Assembly: GCA_018222835.1 (NCBI GenBank)
Contig: JAAEZN010000001.1
Span: 40,232-89,387, forward strand
Direction: 5' to 3'
DNA length: 49,156 bases
From: Algicola sp.
GTDB taxonomy: Bacteria; Bacteroidota; Bacteroidia; Flavobacteriales; Flavobacteriaceae
Shown: positions 31,649 through 40,010 of the stretch, one piece after another
Layout: each line of letters starts with the position of its first letter
Numbering within the stretch: position 1 is the stretch's first letter
Program-made: the position numbers and the translations under genes
The notes under the pieces: generated by a model
What the model saw: the letters and a program-made list of their open reading frames with translations, nothing else
Told to the model about the DNA's origin: nothing
Database searches by the model: none

Positions 31649-32489
31649 TGTTTTTTGCTTTCTCTTTAGCTTCTTTTTTTGCTTGTTTCTTCAGTACCAT
31701 TCTAGAAATAAAAATACTTACTTGGTACAGGATAAGCACAGGAATGGACACCACAATTTGACTGGCAATATCCGGTGGGGTAATGATAGCGGATAGAATC
31801 AAAACGATGACCAAGGCTATTTTTCTGTATTTCTTCAGGATTTCTGGGGTTACCAATCCAACTTTTGTTAAAAAGAATATGACGATTGGTAACTCGAACA
31901 TAATCCCGCAGGCAATAACGGATGCACGAACGGTTCCCACGTAGGAAGCCAAATCGATTTCGTTCAAAACTTCCTTGCTTACTTGGTACGACCCCAAAAA
32001 GTTGATGGATAATGGGGCAACCACATAATAACCGAACAGTACTCCAAGGAAAAACAGCGAAGAGGCCGTAATAATAAATCCTCGGGAATGTTTTCTTTCG
32101 TTTTCGTAAAGCCCAGGGCTGATGAATTTCCAAAGTTCCCATAATATGTAAGGGAAACCAAGGATTACACCTGCCCAAATGGATGTCCAAATGTGTGCGG
32201 AAAATTGACCGGCCATCAATCGGCTCTGGATGGTAAAAGGAAGGGATTCGCCACAAAACTCGGAATCAATACCAAAAAACTTACCTATGTTGCAAAAGAA
32301 CTTGTAGGTAGGGAAGTCCATGTTTTTTGGACCGAACAGGATAGTATCAAAAATAAAACCTTTAAACACAAAAGCCAGACAGGCAATCATTACCACAGCT
32401 AAGGTGGATCGTACCAAATGCCAGCGCAATTCTTCCAAATGGTCCAAAAAGGACATTTCATCCGGATTTTTTCTCTCTTTTTTTGCCAT
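31638..32489 (-). CDS. tatC: Twin-arginine translocase subunit TatC
   Basis: A 283-residue inner-membrane protein with six hydrophobic helices. TatC binds the twin-arginine signal peptide and nucleates the Tat pore. MSFLDHLEELRWHLVRS is the family's N-terminal signature, and FWKFISPGLYENERK-like LWELWKFISPGLYENERKHS is the conserved second loop. It overlaps the kdsD stop by one base and the AhpD-like gene by 11 bases. No tatA or tatB is in the window. The C-terminal tail is Lys-rich. Confidence 0.96.
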   Translation of the reverse strand: MAKKERKNPDEMSFLDHLEELRWHLVRSTLAVVMIACLAFVFKGFIFDTILFGPKNMDFPTYKFFCNIGKFFGIDSEFCGESLPFTIQSRLMAGQFSAHIWTSIWAGVILGFPYILWELWKFISPGLYENERKHSRGFIITASSLFFLGVLFGYYVVAPLSINFLGSYQVSKEVLNEIDLASYVGTVRASVIACGIMFELPIVIFFLTKVGLVTPEILKKYRKIALVIVLILSAIITPPDIASQIVVSIPVLILYQVSIFISRMVLKKQAKKEAKEKAKNNVQ

Positions 32490-33454
32490 TATAGGATTCC
32501 CTCGTTTATAAGGTTATGGATATGTACCACTCCGGCATACGAATCACCGTCAAAGGCCAATAGTTGGGATATACTCTGTTCTTGCAGTGTTTTTAGGGCT
32601 TTAACGGCCAAAGTGTCCACGTCTATTGTTTTGGGGTTGGAGGTCATAATATCCCTTGCGGTAAGTCCGCTAATATTGTCGTACTTGCTCAACATCCGGC
32701 GAACATCGCCATCGGTAACGATTCCTACCACTTTGTCCTTGTCCATCACAGCGGTAACCCCCAACATTTTTTCGGAGATTTCTACGATTACATCTTTTAC
32801 TTTTGTGTTGACGTCCACCTGTGGTTTTTGGTTGTTGAGCACAATGTCGGCAACACGCAGATATAATTTTTTGCCCAAAGCGCCACCTGGATGATATTTT
32901 GCAAAATCAGTACTACTGAATCCTTTTAGTTCCAATAAACAGATAGCCAGTGCATCACCAACGGCCATTTGGGCCGAAGTGCTTGTTGTGGGGGCGAGAT
33001 TGTTTGGACAGGCCTCTTTTTCCACAAAAGTATTAAGTACAAAATCTGCTTGCTTTGCCAATACGGAATCCATATTACCGGTAATTCCTATTAACTTGTG
33101 GTCGCCCACTTTAATCAAGGGCAATAATGCTTTGATCTCTGGAGTGTTTCCACTTTGTGAAAGGCAAATGACTACGTCGTTTTGTTGGATGGTGCCCAGA
33201 TCCCCGTGGATCGCATCCGCTGCATGCATAAATATGGCCGGTGTCCCCGTGGAGTTTAAGGTTGCTACAATTTTTGATGCAATTATGGCACTTTTGCCGA
33301 TACCTGAAACTACGACTCTACCATCGGATTCCAGTATATGCTGTACCGCTTGTTCAAACTGGTCATCCAACAGACCTATTAAATTTGCTATGGCCTTGCT
33401 TTCTATTTCAAGGGTCCGTTTTGCTATGGATAAAATTGACTTTTTGTCGCTCAA
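32489..33454 (-). CDS. kdsD: Arabinose-5-phosphate isomerase (KpsF/GutQ family)
   Basis: 321 residues: an SIS sugar-isomerase domain (about 35-170; RVVVSGIGKSAIIASKIVAT and SQSGNTPE) followed by two CBS domains (about 205-320). It converts ribulose-5-phosphate to arabinose-5-phosphate, the first step to Kdo for LPS. DAIHGDLGTIQ and the ASTSTSAQMAVGDALA-like region are typical. It heads an operon that ends in lptB, so it links LPS precursor synthesis and LPS export. It is divergent from recQ, with a -7 box at 33512-33519. Confidence 0.94.
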   Translation of the reverse strand: MSDKKSILSIAKRTLEIESKAIANLIGLLDDQFEQAVQHILESDGRVVVSGIGKSAIIASKIVATLNSTGTPAIFMHAADAIHGDLGTIQQNDVVICLSQSGNTPEIKALLPLIKVGDHKLIGITGNMDSVLAKQADFVLNTFVEKEACPNNLAPTTSTSAQMAVGDALAICLLELKGFSSTDFAKYHPGGALGKKLYLRVADIVLNNQKPQVDVNTKVKDVIVEISEKMLGVTAVMDKDKVVGIVTDGDVRRMLSKYDNISGLTARDIMTSNPKTIDVDTLAVKALKTLQEQSISQLLAFDGDSYAGVVHIHNLINEGIL

Positions 33455-33511
33455 AGTAATTAACGGATTTACTGATTGTATTCCTAAAAGAATGTCTTAT
33501 ATTTAAGATTA

Positions 33512-33519
33512 CAAAACTA
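33512..33519 (-). promoter_or_regulatory. Bacteroidota -7 box for kdsD operon
   Basis: The minus strand reads TAGTTTTG (TAnnTTTG), 57 bases before the kdsD ATG in the 185-base region shared with recQ. No good -33 TTG is visible. Confidence 0.45.
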
Positions 33520-33639
33520 ATCAAACTATCTTATACAGACTATTGCGAAATAGATAATAGATTTAACTGTAACAGAATCGTTTAAATAATAGCTTCAACT
33601 ACCTTTTAGGTTGCTTGTAACAAATTGAAAAATGCGGAA

Positions 33640-35841
33640 ATGAGCCTAACGAACACTGATTTGCATTCCTCGCTCAAAAAATATTTTGGTTTCTCAAAAT
33701 TTAAAGGACTACAGGAAGGTGTAATCCAAAACATTCTTAGTGATAACGATACTTTTGTAATTATGCCCACAGGAGGAGGTAAGTCTCTCTGTTACCAGTT
33801 GCCGGCACTTATGAAAGAGGGCACTGCCATTGTGGTTTCCCCTTTGATCGCCCTTATGAAAAACCAGGTCGATGCCATTCGGGGAATATCCGAACAGCAT
33901 GGCATTGCCCATGTATTGAATTCTTCCTTGACCAAGACCGAGGTGAAGCAAGTAAAAGAGGATATTGTTAACGGTATAACCAAATTGCTCTATGTTGCGC
34001 CAGAATCGCTCACCAAAGAAGAAAATGTGGATTTTCTTAAAAATGTAAAACTTTCTTTTGTGGCGGTCGATGAAGCCCACTGTATTTCGGAATGGGGTCA
34101 CGATTTTAGGCCTGAATACCGAAACCTTAGGGGAATAATCAATAGGTTGGGAGAAGATATTCCCATAATTGGTCTCACGGCAACGGCAACACCAAAGGTG
34201 CAAGAAGACATTATTAAAAATTTGGGGATGACGGATGCCAAGGTGTTCAAGGCATCGTTCAATAGGCCTAATTTATTCTATGAAGTACGCCCTAAAACCA
34301 AAAATGTAGATGCCGACATTATCCGTTTTGTTAAACAAAATCAGGGTAAATCCGGTATTGTTTATTGTTTGAGCAGAAAGAGGGTCGAGGAATTGGCGCA
34401 AGTACTTCAGGTAAATGGCGTCAGTGCCGTGCCCTACCATGCCGGGTTCGATGCAAAGACACGTTCCAAATACCAAGATATGTTCTTAATGGAGGAGGTA
34501 GATGTGGTTGTTGCCACGATTGCCTTCGGAATGGGAATCGATAAGCCAGATGTCCGATTTGTGATCCATCACGATATTCCAAAAAGTATAGAAAGCTATT
34601 ACCAGGAAACTGGTCGCGCAGGTAGAGATGGAGGCGAAGGGCATTGTTTGGCCTATTACGCCTATAAGGATGTGGAAAAACTGGAAAAGTTCATGTCCGG
34701 CAAACCAGTGGCGGAGCAGGAGATAGGTAATGCCCTTTTACAAGAAATTGTTGCTTATGCCGAAACTTCCATGTCCCGTAGAAAGTTTATACTGCACTAT
34801 TTCGGAGAGGATTTTGATGAAGTACATGGTGAAGGTGCCGATATGGACGACAACTCCCGTAATCCAAAGCCGAAAGAGGAGGCCAAGGAAGAAGTAACAA
34901 AGTTGTTGCGTGTGGTAAAGGAGACCAAAGAAAAGTTTAAAACAAAAGAGATCGTTCGCATTCTGGTGGGTAAGACCAATGCTATGATATCTTCCCATAA
35001 AACTGATGAAAAAGAGTTCTTTGGAATAGGAAAGGAGCAGGACAAAACATTTTGGATGGCTTTAACCCGCCAGGTTTTGGTAGCGGGTCTGCTAAAAAAG
35101 GAAATTGAACAATATGGTATCCTGCATCTAACGGAAGCTGGTAAAAAGTTTTTGGCCAATCCAGAATCATTCATGATGACCAAGGATCATGTATATTCCA
35201 AGGATGACACGGGTAATATTGTTGTTCCTGAGCAATCCAACGGGGCCGTTGCGGACGAGAACCTGTTGAAATTGCTAAAAGACCTTCGGAAGAGAGAGGC
35301 CCAAAAAAGAGAGGTGCCCCCATTTGTGGTTTTTCAGGATCCATCATTGGAGGATATGTCCCTAAAGTACCCGGTCACCATGCAAGAAATAATCAATATT
35401 CAAGGTGTGGGAGAGGGCAAGGCCAAAAAATATGGGAAACCGTTCGTTGAGCTTATTTCTAAATATGTGGACGAAAACGATATTACCCGACCAGATGATC
35501 TTGTGGTGAAAAGTACCGGGGCAAATTCCGGATTAAAGCTTTATGTGATCCAAAGTGTGGATAGAAAGTTGTCTTTGGACGATATTGCATCCGCAAAAGG
35601 ATTGGAACTGTCCGAACTTATCAAAGAAATGGAGCAAATCGTGTTCAGTGGCACCAAATTGAACATTGGTTATTGGATCGATGAAATACTGGACGAAGAC
35701 CAGCAAGAAGAAATCCACGACTATTTTCTGGAAGCAGATACCGATTCCATTTCGGCAGCTGTAGATGAGTTCGACGGTGATTACGAAGATGAGGAACTGC
35801 GCTTGTACCGTCTAAAATTTATAAGTGAAGTGGCGAATTAA
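33640..35841 (+). CDS. recQ: ATP-dependent DNA helicase RecQ
   Basis: 733 residues from ATG 33640 (a TTG five codons upstream is less likely). RecQ is a 3'-5' helicase acting at stalled forks and in recombination. Helicase motif I MPTGGGKSLCYQLPA, DEAH box DEAHCISEWGHDFRPEY, motif VI QETGRAGRDGG, then an RQC winged-helix region and an HRDC-like C-terminal domain. It lacks the classic four-Cys zinc site I would expect in E. coli RecQ between about 370 and 420; instead this region is a helical acidic linker. It overlaps the stop of the convergent gene by 4 bases. Confidence 0.95.
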   Translation: MSLTNTDLHSSLKKYFGFSKFKGLQEGVIQNILSDNDTFVIMPTGGGKSLCYQLPALMKEGTAIVVSPLIALMKNQVDAIRGISEQHGIAHVLNSSLTKTEVKQVKEDIVNGITKLLYVAPESLTKEENVDFLKNVKLSFVAVDEAHCISEWGHDFRPEYRNLRGIINRLGEDIPIIGLTATATPKVQEDIIKNLGMTDAKVFKASFNRPNLFYEVRPKTKNVDADIIRFVKQNQGKSGIVYCLSRKRVEELAQVLQVNGVSAVPYHAGFDAKTRSKYQDMFLMEEVDVVVATIAFGMGIDKPDVRFVIHHDIPKSIESYYQETGRAGRDGGEGHCLAYYAYKDVEKLEKFMSGKPVAEQEIGNALLQEIVAYAETSMSRRKFILHYFGEDFDEVHGEGADMDDNSRNPKPKEEAKEEVTKLLRVVKETKEKFKTKEIVRILVGKTNAMISSHKTDEKEFFGIGKEQDKTFWMALTRQVLVAGLLKKEIEQYGILHLTEAGKKFLANPESFMMTKDHVYSKDDTGNIVVPEQSNGAVADENLLKLLKDLRKREAQKREVPPFVVFQDPSLEDMSLKYPVTMQEIINIQGVGEGKAKKYGKPFVELISKYVDENDITRPDDLVVKSTGANSGLKLYVIQSVDRKLSLDDIASAKGLELSELIKEMEQIVFSGTKLNIGYWIDEILDEDQQEEIHDYFLEADTDSISAAVDEFDGDYEDEELRLYRLKFISEVAN

Positions 35842-36149
35842 AATTCGCCACTAAATTCTCCTGTTGTGATCATGGCCACAATAAATCCAAAGTAAAGGAT
35901 AGTGAGTACCAAATAAATTAGGGCAATGCCCAATCCAATGTATGACAGAATCTTGCCTGTTTTAACATTGCTGAAATCTGTGTAGTTTTCTGGATTTTGA
36001 TGGTACAATCGACTAGCGGACTTTGCTTTTGAAAGGCCTATAATACTAAATATGGCTCCCAATGGGCCACAGCAGAACAAAGTACCGACAATGGAGAGTA
36101 TCCCCATTGTCAACACTGTGCTTGCCCCGGGTAAGGGTTGTTGGTTCAT
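35838..36149 (-). CDS. CCC-motif membrane protein, copy 1
   Basis: A 103-residue membrane protein with two hydrophobic regions (about 12-40 and 68-95) joined by a polar loop (SASRLYHQNPENYTDFSNVKTG). TLFCCGPLGAIFSIIGL carries two of the Cys of the CCC-type motif. It is a paralogue of the next gene upstream, which shares the YxxNPExYxxxxxVKTGxILS loop. Members often sit next to DUF2752 genes, as here. No biochemical function is known to me. Its end overlaps recQ by 4 bases. Confidence 0.82.
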   Translation of the reverse strand: MNQQPLPGASTVLTMGILSIVGTLFCCGPLGAIFSIIGLSKAKSASRLYHQNPENYTDFSNVKTGKILSYIGLGIALIYLVLTILYFGFIVAMITTGEFSGEF

Positions 36150-36158
36150 AGATATATT

Positions 36159-36485
36159 TTATTGGTATTGTTCAAGAATTTCTTGCATTCTTTGTGGGTC
36201 CTGTAGCGCATCCCATCCAAAAGTAGAAATGGCCCAAAGGGACATCAGTAGATAAAGTACGTTGAGCACAATACCGATAATGGATAGGATTCTACCTGTT
36301 TTAACGGATTGTACACCTTCGTACATTTCTGGGTTTTCGGCATAAAGTTTTAATGCTTTGTTGGCCAATATTAAACCAATAACACCAAAAATAAGGCCGA
36401 TTACGCCGTAACAGCAACACGTAACGATCGATACGATACCGAATACCATGATCAGCGTTGCATTTGGGAGTTTTTGTTGTTCCAT
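36159..36485 (-). CDS. CCC-motif membrane protein, copy 2
   Basis: 108 residues. Same layout as its neighbour downstream: a first membrane region with the full three-Cys motif (IVTCCCYGVIGLIFGVIGL), the loop LYAENPEMYEGVQSVKTGRIL, and a second membrane helix. The C-terminus adds a Gln/Glu-rich amphipathic tail. It lies 9 bases before copy 1 and 13 bases after the DUF2752 gene; the three were probably transcribed together. Tandem duplication followed by divergence is the simplest origin. Confidence 0.85.
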   Translation of the reverse strand: MEQQKLPNATLIMVFGIVSIVTCCCYGVIGLIFGVIGLILANKALKLYAENPEMYEGVQSVKTGRILSIIGIVLNVLYLLMSLWAISTFGWDALQDPQRMQEILEQYQ

Positions 36486-36498
36486 AATCTAAAAGTTT

Positions 36499-36819
36499 TT
36501 AATTAAAAAGGTTATTCATTTTTATGATGTAACTCACTATAACGGTTCCTGCAGTAAACAATATCAGGAACCATTTGACTTGCTGAGAGTGTTTGAAACT
36601 AAAAAAGATGTTCGCTATTAAAAAAAAGAGTAGTGCCAAAATGGGATATATGGCCGGATACATATGAAATGCAGCCACAAATTCACCATGTAAGAGCAAA
36701 TCCACAGCTCGTTGCATGCCACAACCGGGACAATCCACCCCCAATAACTTTTTGTTAAGGCAAGGTAACATGTAGTCCTTCAGGTTAATGGCAAATATGG
36801 TCGGTGCTAAGTACATCAT
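36499..36819 (-). CDS. DUF2752 membrane protein
   Basis: 106 residues from ATG 36819 (36816 is also possible). The family signature is visible as LLGVDCPGCGMQRAVDLLLH followed by GEFVAAFHMYPAIYPILALL, with two C-terminal hydrophobic helices. The paired Cys in CPGCG suggest metal or disulfide chemistry, but no function is established to my knowledge. A longer frame reaching 36948 would read through the promoter of the divergent Smr gene and is rejected. It heads the three-gene membrane cluster with the CCC-motif proteins. Confidence 0.85.
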   Translation of the reverse strand: MMYLAPTIFAINLKDYMLPCLNKKLLGVDCPGCGMQRAVDLLLHGEFVAAFHMYPAIYPILALLFFLIANIFFSFKHSQQVKWFLILFTAGTVIVSYIIKMNNLFN

Positions 36820-36845
36820 AGACTGCGGTGGCCGAAAAATACTAT

Positions 36846-36853
36846 TATTTTTG
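36846..36853 (+). promoter_or_regulatory. Bacteroidota -7 box for the Smr gene
   Basis: TATTTTTG (TAnnTTTG), 46 bases before ATG 36900. Its presence argues that the DUF2752 frame does not extend across this region. Confidence 0.5.
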
Positions 36854-36899
36854 TATTCAGGTTTAATTTTTACATCATTTTTTACCAGAGAAATTAAAT

Positions 36900-37442
36900 A
36901 TGGGAAAATTTTTAAAAGGCGATAGGGTGGAGGTTTTGGACGAAGCAATTTCTGGCATTGTTCAAGATGTTGAAGGCGATGAGGTTACCTTGCTTACCGA
37001 TGACGGTTTTCCCATGCGTTTTCCGGCTCACGATCTGGTAAAAATCGATGGAGACATTCCTGTGTCCAATTTTGAGGCCGCCCAGGTCAAAAAACAAAAA
37101 GAGCTGCCCCAAAAAAGGAAGACTTCTGCGGTAAAACCCAAAGAGCGAAGTGCGCCGAAAATGGAGGTGGACCTGCATATTCATCAATTGGTAAAATCGA
37201 GCAAGGGAATGAGCAATTACGATATGCTCAATATTCAGTTGGAAACAGCCAAGCGGCAGTTGGATTTTGCTATTCGTAAGCGCATTCAAAAAGTTGTATT
37301 TATCCACGGTGTGGGAGAGGGAGTACTCAAAGAAGAGCTACAATATCTGTTTAACCGGTACGATAACTTAAAGTTTTACGATGCCGATTATCAAAAATAT
37401 GGATTGGGCGCTACCGAGGTGTATATTTACCAGAACGGTTAG
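36900..37442 (+). CDS. Smr-domain protein with DUF2027-like N-terminus
   Basis: 180 residues. The N-terminal ~50 residues form a small beta domain (GDRVEVLDEAISGIVQDVEG), then a basic linker (about 65-88) and a C-terminal Smr (small MutS-related) domain at about 95-178, with EVDLHIHQLV and the conserved VFIHGVGEGVLKEEL. Smr domains are nucleases; cytoplasmic bacterial ones can cleave mRNA of collided ribosomes or nick DNA. Here the MutS2 part is missing, so it is a stand-alone Smr protein typical of Bacteroidota. Its stop overlaps the convergent lipoprotein gene by 4 bases. Confidence 0.88.
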   Translation: MGKFLKGDRVEVLDEAISGIVQDVEGDEVTLLTDDGFPMRFPAHDLVKIDGDIPVSNFEAAQVKKQKELPQKRKTSAVKPKERSAPKMEVDLHIHQLVKSSKGMSNYDMLNIQLETAKRQLDFAIRKRIQKVVFIHGVGEGVLKEELQYLFNRYDNLKFYDADYQKYGLGATEVYIYQNG

Positions 37443-37960
37443 TCGGGAATAACGGTAGTTACCTCGCCAAATTCACTTATCGCAATATTGGTGATGCGTT
37501 CTCCGCTATCGGTAACGAAAGAAATTCCACTTAGGCTTATAGTATGTAAAAATGATGTGGCGTCGTTGGGGTCAACAATAGTTTCAATGATCACTGTGCC
37601 GCCCTGCGCTTCGATTTCGTCAATAACAGTTGGTTGGGCTGGTGGTACATCATCGCAAAAATAGCCATCGGTCAAATTCCCGGAGAAAATTCGATACGTT
37701 ACCTGCGAATTGTTGGGTACATTACTTTCCGTGACTACGGCTTCACCAACAATACCATTGTTCAAAACACCGCTTTGCAATTCTAGGATCAATGCTTCAC
37801 TGTCGTTGATTTTGAACAATAAATTCTTTGCATCGCTTATTGGCTCGGTACAGAAATCCAAAGTAACACTATCAAAATCAATGGTCTCAATTTCAAGGTC
37901 GCCATCACTACAAGAAAGGAGTGTTCCAAAACAAAGAATGGAAAAGAAGATTTTTCTCAT
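37439..37960 (-). CDS. Lipoprotein of unknown function
   Basis: 173 residues. The signal sequence ends in the lipobox LLSC (Cys17), followed by SDGD, so export and lipidation are expected. The mature part is acidic and beta-rich (VTLDFC, LILELQSGVL, VTYRIFSGNL, TVIIETIVD); two Cys (about 37 and 102) could form a disulfide. I recognise no named domain. It is flanked by the convergent Smr gene and the divergent cysteine desulfurase gene and appears monocistronic. A TAAATTTG sequence only 4 bases before the ATG is too close for a normal leader. Confidence 0.8.
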   Translation of the reverse strand: MRKIFFSILCFGTLLSCSDGDLEIETIDFDSVTLDFCTEPISDAKNLLFKINDSEALILELQSGVLNNGIVGEAVVTESNVPNNSQVTYRIFSGNLTDGYFCDDVPPAQPTVIDEIEAQGGTVIIETIVDPNDATSFLHTISLSGISFVTDSGERITNIAISEFGEVTTVIPD

Positions 37961-38068
37961 GCGCCAAATTTAATGTAAATCCATTTTAATACCCCAATTC
38001 CAAACTATACTTTAAAAGAAATTAACTTTATTCATGTACTTTTACACCCGATTAAAGTAAAATCAACC

Positions 38069-39217
38069 ATGCAAAAAGTCTATCTGGATAATGCTGCAAC
38101 CACGCAGGTTAGAAATGAAGTAATCGAGCGAATGCAAGAGGCATTGGCGCAATTTTATGGCAACCCTTCTTCTACCCATAGTTTTGGAAGATCTGCCAAA
38201 ACCGCTGTGGAACAAGCTAGAAAGACCATAGCAAAAACCTTGAATGCCCATCCATCCGAGATAATTTTTACTTCTGGTGGTACAGAGGCGGACAATATGA
38301 TTTTGAGATGCGCGGTCAGGGATCTTGATGTTGAGACCATTATTACATCTAAAATAGAGCACCATGCGGTTCTCCATACGGTAGAGGAACTCGAAAAGGA
38401 GTATGGTATTAATGTATGGTATGTGGATCTGGATGAAGATGGCAATCCTAAAATGGACCACTTGGAAAGTTTGCTCAAAAAGGACGGTTCCAAAAAGTTG
38501 GTGAGTTTAATGCATGTGAACAACGAGATTGGAAATATATTGGATATTGGGGCAGTTGGTGAACTTTGTAAAACAAACAATGCCCTTTTCCATTCAGATA
38601 CTGTACAATCCATAGGGCATTACCCTTGGGATGTACAAAAGGTGAACGTTGATTTTATGACGGCAGCCGCTCACAAATTCCATGGGCCAAAAGGAATAGG
38701 TTTTGCCTTTATCCGAAAAAACTCAGGATTAAAGCCATTGATCTTTGGAGGTTCCCAAGAGCGTGGTTTTCGGGCAGGGACCGAGCCTTTCCATAATATT
38801 GTTGGATTGGAAGAGGCTTTTATTAAAGCATATGAGCATTTGGAGGAAGAAACCGAGACTATTAAAGCGCTTAAACAATACTTTTTGGAGAAACTCAAAC
38901 AAGAAATTCCCGATGCGGTATGCAATGGGCTTTCGGGAGATTTGGAAAAAAGTACCTACACTTTGACCAATGTGCGCTTACCTTTTGATAAACAAAAAGG
39001 CCTGATGTTACTTTTTCATTTGGATATGAAAGGCATTGCCTGTTCCAAAGGAAGTGCTTGTCAGTCTGGAAGTAGTCAAGGGTCCCATGTACTCAATGAA
39101 ATTCTTGAGTGGGAGGAACAGGAGAAGCCCAGTTTGCGTTTTTCCTTTTCAATGTACAATACCAAGGAGGAGATCGATTATACCGTTCAGGTTCTAAAAG
39201 AGTTTGCAAACAGCTAA
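38069..39217 (+). CDS. Cysteine desulfurase, NifS/IscS family
   Basis: A 382-residue PLP enzyme that releases sulfur from cysteine as an enzyme-bound persulfide for Fe-S clusters or tRNA thiolation. The N-terminus YLDNAATTQVRNEVIERM is classic; SGGTEADN binds the phosphate, HSDTVQSIG holds the PLP-ring Asp, and AAHKFHGPKG carries Lys203. The active-site loop CSKGSACQSG contains Cys325 and Cys331; the latter matches the IscS nucleophile. No isc or suf scaffold genes are adjacent, so its acceptor is not evident. Confidence 0.95.
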   Translation: MQKVYLDNAATTQVRNEVIERMQEALAQFYGNPSSTHSFGRSAKTAVEQARKTIAKTLNAHPSEIIFTSGGTEADNMILRCAVRDLDVETIITSKIEHHAVLHTVEELEKEYGINVWYVDLDEDGNPKMDHLESLLKKDGSKKLVSLMHVNNEIGNILDIGAVGELCKTNNALFHSDTVQSIGHYPWDVQKVNVDFMTAAAHKFHGPKGIGFAFIRKNSGLKPLIFGGSQERGFRAGTEPFHNIVGLEEAFIKAYEHLEEETETIKALKQYFLEKLKQEIPDAVCNGLSGDLEKSTYTLTNVRLPFDKQKGLMLLFHLDMKGIACSKGSACQSGSSQGSHVLNEILEWEEQEKPSLRFSFSMYNTKEEIDYTVQVLKEFANS

Positions 39218-39229
39218 CTCAGGCGGGTT

Positions 39230-39877
39230 TTAGTTACGGTTCTTACGTTTTTCTCTGTCGTAAGGAAATTTACGGGAAGCGGTTTTCATCATTTTATCGA
39301 TAAGCTCGGTAGTGTTTTTACCGGTTTTTTTGGAAATGGCGTTTTCGTACTTCCAAAGTAGTTTGCCTGATTCCCCGTCACTTATTTTTACACCGATTCT
39401 ACCATAATTGGCATTTCCGCTAAAGTAATCCAGAATACTAAAATCTGTTGGTACGCCTTCGGATAAAAGAATGTTCAGGTTTAAATTACCACTAATGATG
39501 CCATCTACATCCAAAACTTCGCACAATTCTTTGGTGGTATAGGTATCGATGTTATTGTAATCGATATTGCTTTTGGCCAATATGGCATTGGTGTTGTTGA
39601 TGTTCTGAAAATCAACATTGAATTTTTTTCTCTTTTTTCGCTTGGAAAAATAAGTTTCCAACGCATTTTGAACAGCATACCCTTCTTTCTCGGCCAAAAT
39701 CTTCAGTTCGTCGCTGTCCACCGATTCTTCCAGTTCCAAATGGGCAATAAATGGGATAATGGCCAAAACCTTGTGATTGTCGGTAAGCTCGTCAAACCTA
39801 ATGTTTTCATAAATGTTCTTTTGGGCCGACATTAGACCAGAGATCAAAAGAATAGCTACGAAGACGGTTTTTTTCAT
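39230..39877 (-). CDS. Secreted protein of unknown function
   Basis: 215 residues. A signal peptide ends near residue 18 (LMSAQ). The mature part alternates helices and strands: VLAIIPFIAHLELEE, a helix around 58-80, a basic KRKKRKK stretch, LCEVLDVDGIISGNLNLNIL, GRIGVKISDGESGKLLWKYE, and a helical end. The layout (a degradation/efflux-type VDGIISG followed by a subunit-like strand) recalls CsgG/LpoB-like periplasmic proteins, but I cannot assign it. A promoter and a ~115-base leader lie upstream. It is convergent with the cysteine desulfurase gene, 12 bases away. Confidence 0.75.
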   Translation of the reverse strand: MKKTVFVAILLISGLMSAQKNIYENIRFDELTDNHKVLAIIPFIAHLELEESVDSDELKILAEKEGYAVQNALETYFSKRKKRKKFNVDFQNINNTNAILAKSNIDYNNIDTYTTKELCEVLDVDGIISGNLNLNILLSEGVPTDFSILDYFSGNANYGRIGVKISDGESGKLLWKYENAISKKTGKNTTELIDKMMKTASRKFPYDREKRKNRN

Positions 39878-39896
39878 GGATCAATTTTTAATTAAA

Positions 39897-40007
39897 TACC
39901 CTCTTTGGGTATGGCTTCTGGTTAAAAATAGTTGTGGTTGATTCAATTTTAGGCTTGAGAAAAACAAATAATAATGTACACTTATTGATTTTTCGATTGC
40001 AAAAGTA
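39897..40007 (-). promoter_or_regulatory. -7 box and long leader of the gene at 39230-39877
   Basis: The minus strand at 40000-40007 reads TACTTTTG (TAnnTTTG), starting just 3 bases past the M23 peptidase stop. The predicted leader of about 115 bases contains a hairpin TACCC/GGGTA (39897-39911, 5-base loop) about 20 bases before the ATG. It may instead be a weak end signal for the peptidase transcript. Confidence 0.4.
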
Positions 40008-40010
40008 CGT

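Noticed and set aside
36820..36948. N-terminal extension of the DUF2752 protein to 36948
   Set aside because: It would read across the -7 box and leader of the divergent Smr gene and adds a segment unlike the family.
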